Of a stretch of 64,000 bases of DNA, positions 55,608 through 63,665 are shown piece by piece (within the stretch, counting starts at the first letter, position 1; every line of letters starts with the position of its first letter). The position numbers and the translations under genes were made by a program. The stretch lies in NCBI RefSeq assembly GCF_905207245.1, contig NZ_CAJLKP010000002.1, positions 62,001 to 126,000 of the forward strand. The letters run 5' to 3'. The notes beneath the pieces are model-generated. The model did no database searches and was not told where the DNA came from. It saw only the letters and a list, made by a program, of their open reading frames with translations. This DNA comes from an uncultured Bacteroides sp. GTDB taxonomy: Bacteria; Bacteroidota; Bacteroidia; Bacteroidales; Bacteroidaceae.

Positions 55608-57350
55608 ATGAAAAAGGCACTTACACTATACTTTTTATTATTTCTCTTTCAAATTCCGATACAAAGCAATGAGCTTTATAAATGGAAACCTATCCATAAG
55701 GAGTTTGACGAACTGGTTTTGCAATTAGAGAATCTGACAAAACAATATTACGATTGTATGGCTTATTATCCGATTGTGGAACGTATGTATCAGATTGCAG
55801 AGAAAGAAAAGAACTCGAACCTCATAGTCCGAGCTCAATATTGGGATGCCTCATTGTTGTTTGACACCAATATAGATAGGTCTGATTCGCTAGTAAAACA
55901 GGCGCTACGGAATGTCAATGCTACGCTTTACAAATATGATGAAAAGCGGCTTCTATATCTGACAGGACAAATCTTATCAAAGCGAAACCAGTATCCGCAA
56001 GCATACCGGATACTTAAAGAACAAGAGAAGTATTTTACTGAAATAGATGATAAACTTTATGCAGGTAATGCTATGACTTCAATAGGTTCTATCTTAAGAA
56101 GAATCGGCGAGTACAATGATGCACAAAAGTATTATCTTAAAGCAGATGAATGGTTTAAAAGGGGCCATTTAATTGAGAAAGAAATAAAAAACCGAAGTAA
56201 TACGGGGATTACTAAATATCATTTAGGCTATCCACAAGAAGCTGTCCGAGACCTAAGTGCACTATTAGAGGACACAATTGCCCAAAGAGATACTGTTTTC
56301 TTGGTGAATGCCCTTACTTCCTTATATTTTGTGTCTGATTCTTTATATAAAAAGGAGAAATATGCTCACCGGGCCTATGAATTGTCAAAGCATATATCGA
56401 ACAAAACAGCCCAGACTTACAGTCTCATTAATGTTGGTGCCTGCTATATATATAAAGGTAAGAACGACTCTGCACTAATCTATTACCACAAGGCGTTACA
56501 ACTGGCCGAAAAGAATAAAGATACTTACTCCATTACTCATTCTTATTACGGATTATCTGCCATTTATGCGCGGTTACAAATGCCAGACAGCGCATATTAT
56601 TATCTAAAAACTTACAATAAAGCTAAGGAAGAAGCTACAGGATACGATAAAACCAATGAGATCAACCGATATGAAATGAAAATAGCTATCAAACAATATG
56701 AAGATGAATTGCAAGAAGCATCGGAACGTATTGAAGCCCATAAAAGATTGATTATCACTATAATTTTGATTGGTATCATAATCTGTAGCGTAATTGGCTA
56801 CATATTCTGGCTTTTACAAAAAAAAGAGAAGATTGCTAAATTACTGAAAGAGTCCGAAAACCGTGAACTAAACGAGCGGCTGCAACGGCAGCAACTCCAA
56901 AATGAAAAATATCAAATGGAAATAAACCTTAAGAACAGAGAATTGACTTCTAATTCAATGATTGCAATTGAGAAGAATCAGATGTTAAGGGGATTATTGA
57001 AACAAATAGAAGAACTGGAAGAAAAGAAAAAACTACCGGCAAAGGAAAGCAGGACATTGAAACAACATATAAAATCACATCTGGATACAGAGGACGAATG
57101 GATGTCCTTTAAACACCATTTTGAAGAAGTACACCCCAATTTCTTTAAAAAGTTATGCACTGCCCATCCTAATTTATCAGAGAACGAACTTCGCCTGTGT
57201 GCATATGTACGTATTGGCATGGAAGCCAAACAAATAGCCCAGATGCTTTCCGTCTTGCCCGAAACCATCAATACAAGCCGCTATAGGATACGTAAAAAGA
57301 TGCAACTGGCACAAGACGTTGTTCTGGAAAACTACTTGCGGGATATCTAA
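55608..57350 (+). CDS. Membrane-anchored TPR regulator with LuxR-type HTH
   Basis: 580 aa. A signal peptide (MKKALTLYFLLFLFQIPIQS) precedes a periplasmic TPR array (about residues 100-345; motifs ALIYYHKALQLAEKN, SYYGLSAIYARLQ). One transmembrane helix follows (about 383-405, IITIILIGIIICSVIGYIF), then a cytoplasmic coiled coil and a C-terminal helix-turn-helix (NELRLCAYVRIGMEAKQIAQ, NTSRYRIRKKMQLA). No kinase or receiver. Its cytoplasmic half is clearly related to that of the propeller regulator at 3348-6185, with a different sensor. Divergent from the surface protein gene, which is its likely target. Confidence 0.88.
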   Translation: MKKALTLYFLLFLFQIPIQSNELYKWKPIHKEFDELVLQLENLTKQYYDCMAYYPIVERMYQIAEKEKNSNLIVRAQYWDASLLFDTNIDRSDSLVKQALRNVNATLYKYDEKRLLYLTGQILSKRNQYPQAYRILKEQEKYFTEIDDKLYAGNAMTSIGSILRRIGEYNDAQKYYLKADEWFKRGHLIEKEIKNRSNTGITKYHLGYPQEAVRDLSALLEDTIAQRDTVFLVNALTSLYFVSDSLYKKEKYAHRAYELSKHISNKTAQTYSLINVGACYIYKGKNDSALIYYHKALQLAEKNKDTYSITHSYYGLSAIYARLQMPDSAYYYLKTYNKAKEEATGYDKTNEINRYEMKIAIKQYEDELQEASERIEAHKRLIITIILIGIIICSVIGYIFWLLQKKEKIAKLLKESENRELNERLQRQQLQNEKYQMEINLKNRELTSNSMIAIEKNQMLRGLLKQIEELEEKKKLPAKESRTLKQHIKSHLDTEDEWMSFKHHFEEVHPNFFKKLCTAHPNLSENELRLCAYVRIGMEAKQIAQMLSVLPETINTSRYRIRKKMQLAQDVVLENYLRDI

Positions 57351-57375
57351 TTTTTATTTTATTTGTTTTCCACAT

Positions 57376-57415
57376 TCTGCTTACCACCAATTTCTGAAGG
57401 CTGGTAGTAAGCAGA
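57376..57415. terminator. Hairpin between the TPR/HTH regulator and upp (convergent)
   Basis: A 14-bp stem (57376-57389 with 57402-57415) with one mismatch and a 12-nt loop. T-rich DNA flanks both sides, so it may stop both genes. Confidence 0.75.
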
Positions 57416-57431
57416 TTAATAAAATATGTAT

Positions 57432-58085
57432 CTATTCTTTTTCGCCATATGCCAAATCTCCTGCATCCCCCAGTCCCGGAACGATATACGAATGGTCATT
57501 AATCTCCGGATCGATGGCTGCACACCATATTGTAGTCTTGTCTGCGGGAAGTGTGCCAGCAATGTGTTCCACAGCCTGACGACTGGCAATGATGGAAGCG
57601 ACATGTATTTCCGCCGGATGTCCTTTCGTCAACATAGCCTGATAACTCAGCTCCATACTACTGCCGGTTGCCAGCATAGGGTCTGTAATTATCAATGTTT
57701 TCCCGTCAATGCGGGGTGAAGCAATGTACTCGATATGAATATCAAACTTTAGCGTATCCTTATACTTTCGGTAAGCGGAAACGAAAGCATTCTCCGCACC
57801 ATCAAAGTAACTTAGGAAGCCTTGATGAAAAGGCAATCCGGCACGCAAAATGGTGCTCAACACCAACTCGTTATCCGGGGTCTGCACAGGTGCTATCCCC
57901 AGCGGAGTCTGGATATTCTTCTGAGAATAGGCAAATTCCTTACTCATTTCATACGCCATAATCTCCCCGATACGTTCTATGTTTCGGCGGAAGCGAAGGC
58001 GGTCGCTCTGTACTTGCACATCCCGTATCTCGGCAACATACTGGTTCAGGATGGAATTTGTCTCGGCAAAATTGATTATCTTCAT
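57432..58085 (-). CDS. upp: Uracil phosphoribosyltransferase
   Basis: 217 aa. It makes UMP from uracil and PRPP in pyrimidine salvage. The PRPP-binding loop is LIITDPMLATGSSM. The uracil-binding C-terminal loop is IVPGLGDAGDLAYG. STILRAGLPFHQGFL, another conserved motif of the family, is present. Length and order match UPRTs. Monocistronic, convergent with the TPR/HTH regulator. Confidence 0.95.
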   Translation of the reverse strand: MKIINFAETNSILNQYVAEIRDVQVQSDRLRFRRNIERIGEIMAYEMSKEFAYSQKNIQTPLGIAPVQTPDNELVLSTILRAGLPFHQGFLSYFDGAENAFVSAYRKYKDTLKFDIHIEYIASPRIDGKTLIITDPMLATGSSMELSYQAMLTKGHPAEIHVASIIASRQAVEHIAGTLPADKTTIWCAAIDPEINDHSYIVPGLGDAGDLAYGEKE

Positions 58086-58212
58086 GATAGTTTATTGAAT
58101 TATTATGCGCAAAGTAAACGATTTCTTGCGCAATTTGCAACATTCAGTTTGCAGATATTGTTATGGAGTTATAAAAGACTTCTCATTAAAGAAAAATTTC
58201 TCTAATCGGACG

Positions 58213-58240
58213 TTTGTTTCGAAAGAAAATACTACTTTTG
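58213..58240 (+). promoter_or_regulatory. Promoter of pckA
   Basis: TACTTTTG at 58233-58240 fits TAnnTTTG. TTTG at 58213-58216 lies 16 bp upstream, slightly closer than usual. The predicted 5' leader is about 124 nt. Confidence 0.5.
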
Positions 58241-58370
58241 TACGCGAAAAACAAGGGGCTGTTTGGAAGACAACCTGATTCACATTGATTTCCCCTTGAA
58301 AAGACTAAGGTAAAAAGAAATTAGCAAGAGATTAATAAACCAAATACCAAATTTTAAATCATTAAAAGAA

Positions 58371-59978
58371 ATGGCAAATTTAGATTTAAGCAAGTACGGT
58401 ATCAAAGACGTGAAGGAAATCATCCACAACCCGTCTTATGATGTACTTTTCGCAGAAGAAACCAAACCGAGTTTGGAAGGTTTTGAAAAAGGTCAGGTAA
58501 CTGAACTGGGTGCTGTAAATGTTATGACAGGTATTTATACCGGTCGTTCTCCTAAAGATAAATTCTTCGTTAAGAATGAAGCCAGCGAAAACACTGTATG
58601 GTGGACTTCTGACGAATACAAAAACGACAACAAACCTTGCTCTGAAGAAGCATGGGCTGACTTGAAAGCTAAGGCAGTAAAAGAATTGAGCGGCAAACGT
58701 CTGTTCGTTGTTGATACTTTCTGCGGTGCTAACCCTGCTACTCGTTTGAAAGTACGTTTCATCATGGAAGTTGCATGGCAAGCTCACTTCGTAACTAACA
58801 TGTTCATCCGCCCGACAGCTGAAGAACTTGCTAACTACGGTGAACCTGACTTCGTATCTTTCAACGCTTCTAAAGCTAAGGTTGACAACTACAAGGAACT
58901 GGGTCTGAACTCTGAAACAGCTACTGTATTCAACCTGAAGACTAACGAACAAGTTATCCTGAATACTTGGTATGGCGGTGAAATGAAAAAAGGTATGTTC
59001 TCTATCATGAACTATCTGAACCCGTTGCGTGGTATCGCTTCTATGCACTGTTCTGCCAACACTAACATGGAAGGTACTGACTCTGCTATCTTCTTCGGTC
59101 TGTCCGGTACAGGTAAGACTACTTTGTCTACCGACCCGAAACGTCTGTTGATCGGTGACGATGAACACGGATGGGACGACGAAGGTGTATTCAACTACGA
59201 AGGTGGTTGCTACGCTAAGGTTATCAACCTGGATAAAGACAGCGAGCCCGATATTTACAACGCTATCAAACGTGACGCTCTGTTAGAGAACGTAACTGTT
59301 GCTGCTGATGGTAAGATTGACTTCACTGATAAGAGCGTTACAGAAAACACTCGCGTTTCTTATCCTATCTATCACATCAACAATATCGTTAAGCCGGTTT
59401 CTAAAGGTCCTCACGCTCACCAGGTAATCTTCCTGTCAGCTGATGCCTTCGGTGTATTGCCTCCGGTATCTATCCTGAACCCGGAACAAGCTCAGTACTA
59501 CTTCCTGTCTGGATTTACAGCTAAATTGGCTGGTACAGAACGTGGTATTACTGAAACGACTCCGACATTCTCTGCTTGCTTCGGTGCTGCTTTCTTGTCA
59601 CTGCACCCGACTAAATATGCAGAAGAACTGGTTAAGAAGATGAATAAAGTTGGTGCTAAAGCATACTTGGTTAACACAGGTTGGAACGGTAGCGGCAAAC
59701 GTATCTCTATCAAAGATACCCGTGGTATTATCGATGCTATCCTTGACGGTTCTATCGACAAGGCTCCGACTAAGGTTATTCCGTTCTTCGACTTCGTTGT
59801 TCCGACTGAATTGCCTAACGTAGATCCGAAGATCCTTGATCCTCGCGACACTTACGAATGTGCTTGTCAGTGGGAAGAAAAAGCAAAAGACCTGGCTGGT
59901 CGTTTCATCAAGAACTTCGCTAAGTTCACTGGTAACGAAGCTGGTAAAGCACTGGTTGCTGCTGGTCCGAAGCTCTAA
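58371..59978 (+). CDS. pckA: Phosphoenolpyruvate carboxykinase (ATP)
   Basis: 535 aa. It interconverts oxaloacetate plus ATP and phosphoenolpyruvate plus CO2. In Bacteroides the carboxylating direction feeds succinate and propionate formation. The P-loop is GLSGTGKTTLS (Lys249) and kinase-2 is LLIGDDEHGWDD. The substrate motif is MNYLNPLRGIASMHCSAN and the ATP-specific adenine region is NTGWNGSGKRISIKDTRG. Codon use is strongly restricted (GCT, GGT, AAC preferred) compared with neighbours, consistent with very high expression. It ends in a strong terminator. Confidence 0.97.
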   Translation: MANLDLSKYGIKDVKEIIHNPSYDVLFAEETKPSLEGFEKGQVTELGAVNVMTGIYTGRSPKDKFFVKNEASENTVWWTSDEYKNDNKPCSEEAWADLKAKAVKELSGKRLFVVDTFCGANPATRLKVRFIMEVAWQAHFVTNMFIRPTAEELANYGEPDFVSFNASKAKVDNYKELGLNSETATVFNLKTNEQVILNTWYGGEMKKGMFSIMNYLNPLRGIASMHCSANTNMEGTDSAIFFGLSGTGKTTLSTDPKRLLIGDDEHGWDDEGVFNYEGGCYAKVINLDKDSEPDIYNAIKRDALLENVTVAADGKIDFTDKSVTENTRVSYPIYHINNIVKPVSKGPHAHQVIFLSADAFGVLPPVSILNPEQAQYYFLSGFTAKLAGTERGITETTPTFSACFGAAFLSLHPTKYAEELVKKMNKVGAKAYLVNTGWNGSGKRISIKDTRGIIDAILDGSIDKAPTKVIPFFDFVVPTELPNVDPKILDPRDTYECACQWEEKAKDLAGRFIKNFAKFTGNEAGKALVAAGPKL

Positions 59979-60009
59979 TCTGCATAACAACAGTTTAGAT
60001 ATATACGCG

Positions 60010-60048
60010 AAAGCGGCTCTTGACAATCAAGAGCCGCTTTTCTTTTTT
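60010..60048 (+). terminator. Terminator after pckA
   Basis: A 14-bp perfect stem (60010-60023 with 60027-60040), a 3-nt loop and a T-rich tail. Confidence 0.93.
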
Positions 60049-60063
60049 TAAGAAACCTATATC

Positions 60064-60093
60064 ATTGATAATCCGAAAGTTTTAGTAGCTTTG
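60064..60093 (+). promoter_or_regulatory. Promoter of the nitroreductase lipoprotein gene
   Basis: TAGCTTTG at 60086-60093 fits TAnnTTTG, and ATTG at 60064-60067 is an imperfect -33 box at 18 bp. A TTG start at 60091 would fall in this box, so ATG 60121 is the start. Confidence 0.55.
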
Positions 60094-60120
60094 TCCAAAC
60101 CAATAATCAAGCGAAGCAAT

Positions 60121-60768
60121 ATGAAAAGTATCAAATTGATGTTAGTAGGCGCCAGCCTGTTGTTGTTCTGTGGTTGCGGTGCGCAAGTGCAGAAAGAGAA
60201 TGAAGCCACGAGTGCAAATGAAAGTAAAGAAAATGCGGTAATTGAAAACATGATGTCACGCCGCAGTATCCGTAAATACAAACCACAGCCTGTGAACCGG
60301 GACACCATGCAGATTATTCTGACCTGCGGTATTAATGCCCCCAATGGGCAAAACAAGCAGTCGTGGGAAATACGCGTAGTGGATAATCCGGAATTCATCA
60401 ACGGGATAACCGAAGTTTATAAAAAACAGAATCCCAAAGCTGCGGAAGATCCTAATTTCAAGAACATGTTCCGCAATGCCCCTACGGTGGTATTCATTGC
60501 CAATGATAAGTCTTATGACATGTCACAAATAGACTGCGGCTTGCTGGGTGAAAACATGATTCTCTCAGCCTGGTCTATGGGCATAGGTTCTTGTTGTTTA
60601 GGAGGACCGACACGATTCATGACATCAACGCCGGAAGCAGCCGACTATCTAAAGAAGCTGGATATTCCCGAAGGATATCAATTGCTCTATTGCATCGCAT
60701 TCGGTTATCCGGATGAAACACCGGCGGCTAAACCGAGAAATGCAGAGAAGATTAAATTCATAGATTAA
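60121..60768 (+). CDS. Nitroreductase-family flavoprotein with lipoprotein signal
   Basis: 215 aa from ATG 60121. The N-terminus MKSIKLMLVGASLLLFCGC is a lipoprotein signal with lipobox LFCGC. A short acidic linker leads into a nitroreductase/FMN-reductase domain: MMSRRSIRKYKPQPVNRDTM, INAPNGQNKQSWEIRVV, and the C-terminal CIAFGYPDETP. The family uses FMN and NAD(P)H to reduce nitro compounds, quinones or other acceptors. An exported, lipid-anchored member is unusual because NAD(P)H is cytoplasmic, so its electron donor is unclear. Monocistronic. Confidence 0.85.
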   Translation: MKSIKLMLVGASLLLFCGCGAQVQKENEATSANESKENAVIENMMSRRSIRKYKPQPVNRDTMQIILTCGINAPNGQNKQSWEIRVVDNPEFINGITEVYKKQNPKAAEDPNFKNMFRNAPTVVFIANDKSYDMSQIDCGLLGENMILSAWSMGIGSCCLGGPTRFMTSTPEAADYLKKLDIPEGYQLLYCIAFGYPDETPAAKPRNAEKIKFID

Positions 60769-60786
60769 AAGAGAATATAAAACTAA

Positions 60787-60830
60787 AAAAGGAGTGCCCT
60801 ACCGATTACAGCAGAGTACTCCTTTTCTTT
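60787..60830. terminator. Terminator between the nitroreductase and typA genes
   Basis: A 9-bp stem (60787-60795 with 60818-60826), a 22-nt loop, and A/T-runs on both sides, between convergent genes. Confidence 0.75.
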
Positions 60831-60845
60831 ATATATCAGCTATTT

Positions 60846-62645
60846 TTAGCTCTTATTTGCACGTTTACGCTCTATCTCATCCAGGATAACCTTACGCATA
60901 CGCATCGCCTTCGGGGTCACTTCCACATATTCATCCTCCTTGATATATTCCAGCGCCTCTTCCAAAGAGAACTGCACGGGTGGAATCAGACGAACTTTAT
61001 CATCCGAACCGGAAGCACGCATATTCGTCAGTTTCTTGGATTTCGTTACATTAATCACCAAGTCATTGTCGTGAGAATGTTCACCCACTACCTGTCCGGC
61101 ATAAACATCTTCTTGCGGGAAAATGAAGAATTTGCCACGATCCTGTAACTTATCAATGGCATAAGCAAAAGCCGTTCCTGCCTCCATAGCAATCATGGAG
61201 CCATTGGTACGACGTTCGATTTCACCCTTATGCGGCTGATATTCTTTAAAGCGGTGTGCCATGATAGCCTCACCGGCAGAAGCGGTCAGTACATTTGTAC
61301 GCAAACCGATGATACCACGTGAAGGCATATTAAATTCCAGATTTACACGTTCGCCTGCACTTTCCATTTTCACCATTTCACCTTTACGGCGGGTTACCAT
61401 ATCAATAATCTTGCTGGCATATTCTTCAGGAACATTCACGGTCAATTCTTCAATCGGCTCACATTTCACACCGTCAATCTCCTTAAAGATAACCTGTGGC
61501 TGGCCAACCTGAAGTTCATAACCTTCGCGACGCATGGTCTCAATCAATACAGAAAGATGGAGTACACCACGACCGGAAACAATCCATTTCCCGTCCTCTT
61601 CACTCTTACGCACGCGCAAGGCAAGGTTCTTATCCAATTCCTTCGTCAAGCGGTCGTGGATATGGCGTGAAGTAACAAACTTACCGTCACGACCAAAGAA
61701 AGGAGAATCGTTGATGGCAAACAACATACTCATGGTCGGTTCATCTATAGCGATAGGCTCCAGTGCTTCCGGCTTTTCATAATCGCAGACCGTATCTCCG
61801 ATTTCAAATCCTTCGATGCCTACCAACGCACAGATATCACCTGAAGAAACTTCAGACGTCTTTGCGCGTCCCAGACCTTCAAATGTATGCAGTTCTTTAA
61901 TTTTCGACTTAACAATGCTACCGTCACGTTTTGCCAGAGATACATTCATACCCTCTTTAAGTGTACCACGATGCACACGGCCTACGGCAATACGTCCGGT
62001 ATAAGAAGAATAATCCAAAGAAGTAATCAACATCTGCGGAGTACCTTCCAACTGCGTGGGAGCCGGAATATTATCGACGATGCAATCCAGTAGCGCGAAA
62101 ATATTATCGGTAGGCGTCTTCCAATCCGTACTCATCCATCCGTTCTTTGCAGAACCATAAATAACGGGGAAGTCCAATTGATTTTCTGTAGCCTCCAGAC
62201 TGAACATCAGGTCGAACACCATTTCATATACTTCTTCCGGACGGCAGTTTGGCTTATCCACCTTATTCACTACAACGATAGGTTTCAGACCAATCTGTAA
62301 AGCCTTTTGCAACACGAAACGTGTCTGGGGCATCGGACCTTCGAAAGCATCCACCAACAGGATACATCCATCCGCCATGTTCAATACACGTTCCACTTCA
62401 CCTCCGAAGTCACTGTGTCCCGGAGTATCAATGATATTGATTTTAGTTCCTTTGTAATTGATAGAAACGTTTTTGGAGAGAATCGTTATTCCTCGTTCAC
62501 GTTCCAAGTCGTTGTTATCCAGCATTAATTCACCTGTGCTCTGGTTGCTGCGGAACAGATTTCCCGCCAAGAGCATCTTATCGACAAGCGTCGTTTTCCC
62601 ATGGTCAACATGGGCAATGATTGCAATGTTTCTAATATTTTGCAT
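60846..62645 (-). CDS. typA: Ribosome-binding GTPase TypA/BipA
   Basis: 599 aa from ATG 62645 (MQNIRNIAIIAHVDHGKTTL), the usual TypA start; an upstream frame extension would begin inside the promoter region. GTPase motifs: G1 AHVDHGKTT, G2 RGITI, G3 DTPGHSDFGGEV, G4 NKVDKPNC, G5 SAKNGW. EF-G-like domains II, III and V follow, then the TypA-specific C-terminus (EDEYVEVTPKAMRMRKVIL). It assists 50S assembly and stress or cold adaptation. A minus-strand TACCTTTG box lies at 62675-62668. Confidence 0.96.
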   Translation of the reverse strand: MQNIRNIAIIAHVDHGKTTLVDKMLLAGNLFRSNQSTGELMLDNNDLERERGITILSKNVSINYKGTKINIIDTPGHSDFGGEVERVLNMADGCILLVDAFEGPMPQTRFVLQKALQIGLKPIVVVNKVDKPNCRPEEVYEMVFDLMFSLEATENQLDFPVIYGSAKNGWMSTDWKTPTDNIFALLDCIVDNIPAPTQLEGTPQMLITSLDYSSYTGRIAVGRVHRGTLKEGMNVSLAKRDGSIVKSKIKELHTFEGLGRAKTSEVSSGDICALVGIEGFEIGDTVCDYEKPEALEPIAIDEPTMSMLFAINDSPFFGRDGKFVTSRHIHDRLTKELDKNLALRVRKSEEDGKWIVSGRGVLHLSVLIETMRREGYELQVGQPQVIFKEIDGVKCEPIEELTVNVPEEYASKIIDMVTRRKGEMVKMESAGERVNLEFNMPSRGIIGLRTNVLTASAGEAIMAHRFKEYQPHKGEIERRTNGSMIAMEAGTAFAYAIDKLQDRGKFFIFPQEDVYAGQVVGEHSHDNDLVINVTKSKKLTNMRASGSDDKVRLIPPVQFSLEEALEYIKEDEYVEVTPKAMRMRKVILDEIERKRANKS

Positions 62646-62667
62646 ACAATACCTATATATTTGGCTG

Positions 62668-62675
62668 CAAAGGTA
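62668..62675 (-). promoter_or_regulatory. -7 box for typA
   Basis: Minus-strand TACCTTTG fits TAnnTTTG, 22 bp before the ATG at 62645. No exact -33 TTTG. Confidence 0.5.
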
Positions 62676-62727
62676 CGAATTTTGCATTAGATATGAGTGT
62701 AGCAAGAGAAAAATTTCATTGAATATC

Positions 62728-62758
62728 ATTGTAGTATAAAAGTTTATCCCTATCTTTG
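62728..62758 (+). promoter_or_regulatory. Promoter of rpsO
   Basis: ATTG at 62728-62731 and TATCTTTG at 62751-62758 with 19 bp between them fit the -33/-7 pattern. The 5' leader would be about 40 nt. Confidence 0.6.
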
Positions 62759-62802
62759 CACCCTCTTAAAAGAACATTTATATATCAATTTAATTAAAAG
62801 TT

Positions 62803-63072
62803 ATGTATTTAGACGCTGCTAAAAAGCAAGAGATCTTTGGCAAGTACGGAAAGTCTAACACTGATACTGGCTCAGCTGAGGCCCAGATAGCTTTGTTTTC
62901 ATACCGTATTTCCCACCTGACTGAGCACCTGAAGCTCAACAGAAAAGATTATAGTACTGAAAGAGCCTTGACAATGTTGGTAGGAAAACGCCGTGCGTTG
63001 CTGAACTACCTGAAGGATCGCGACATCGCAAGATATCGTGCCATCGTTAAAGAGCTCGGTCTGCGTAAGTAA
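62803..63072 (+). CDS. rpsO: 30S ribosomal protein S15
   Basis: 89 aa, the standard length. It contains TDTGSAEAQIALFSYRISHL, the 16S-rRNA-binding HLKLNRKDYSTERALTMLVG motif and RRALLNYLKDRDIARYRAIV. It binds the central domain of 16S rRNA early in 30S assembly. Divergent from typA and followed by a terminator. Confidence 0.98.
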   Translation: MYLDAAKKQEIFGKYGKSNTDTGSAEAQIALFSYRISHLTEHLKLNRKDYSTERALTMLVGKRRALLNYLKDRDIARYRAIVKELGLRK

Positions 63073-63099
63073 TCCGTTACTTGCAGCAAAAGCATTAAG

Positions 63100-63130
63100 A
63101 AGGGAAGCCATTAAAAAGCTTCCCTTTTTG
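63100..63130 (+). terminator. Terminator after rpsO
   Basis: A 9-bp stem (63100-63108 with 63118-63126), a 9-nt loop and a T-run. Confidence 0.88.
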
Positions 63131-63665
63131 TTTTTAGAAATACGACATACTTAATCAATACATAGAAAACAAAAACTATAGAAGTCACTTTCACCGCGAA
63201 TTATGCCTTCTATAGAAGAGCATTCCGTAATGAAAGCAGTATATCTCAGATTCATACAATATGAGCGATTAATACAACACACGTCTTTTTATAAAAATGC
63301 ATTCCAGGATATTTGATGAATAAATAAAGGATAGAAATACCCTATCCCCGCATATTCTTCCGCATTTCCGGGCAGTTTATGCAAAAAAGGGTTACTACTT
63401 ACGGATGAAAAGGTTACTACTTACGGTCAAAAGAGTTACTACTTACTGGTAACACACTTATTTGTATCATGGCTTAGACTTATCGGTATACTTTTCAGGG
63501 TATATTTCAATCTAAAAAGAATGTAATCATTTCGATATTGCACTATCAATCTGCCCTTTGCCATTTTTTAGTTGCTTGCTTCTGCATTTATGGGTTGCCG
63601 GACGAATATAACACATTCTCAGCCAACAAAAAATACAATTTGTCAGAATGGTAAATTCAGCAATA
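63131..63665. other. Gene-free convergent spacer with three iterons
   Basis: About 535 bp with no supported gene. The only structure I see is three 12-bp direct repeats (63391-63446), listed separately. Confidence 0.6.
63391..63446. repeat. Three GTTACTACTTAC iterons with 22-bp period
   Basis: Exact copies start at 63391, 63413 and 63435, two helical turns apart. The spacers are A-rich and similar (CGGATGAAAAG, CGGTCAAAAGA less exact), so the unit is about 22 bp. They look like repeated protein-binding sites. Confidence 0.85.

Noticed and set aside
63391..63446. CRISPR-like array
   Set aside because: Only three 12-bp repeats with about 10-bp similar spacers and no cas genes in the window; spacing fits iterons, not CRISPR.
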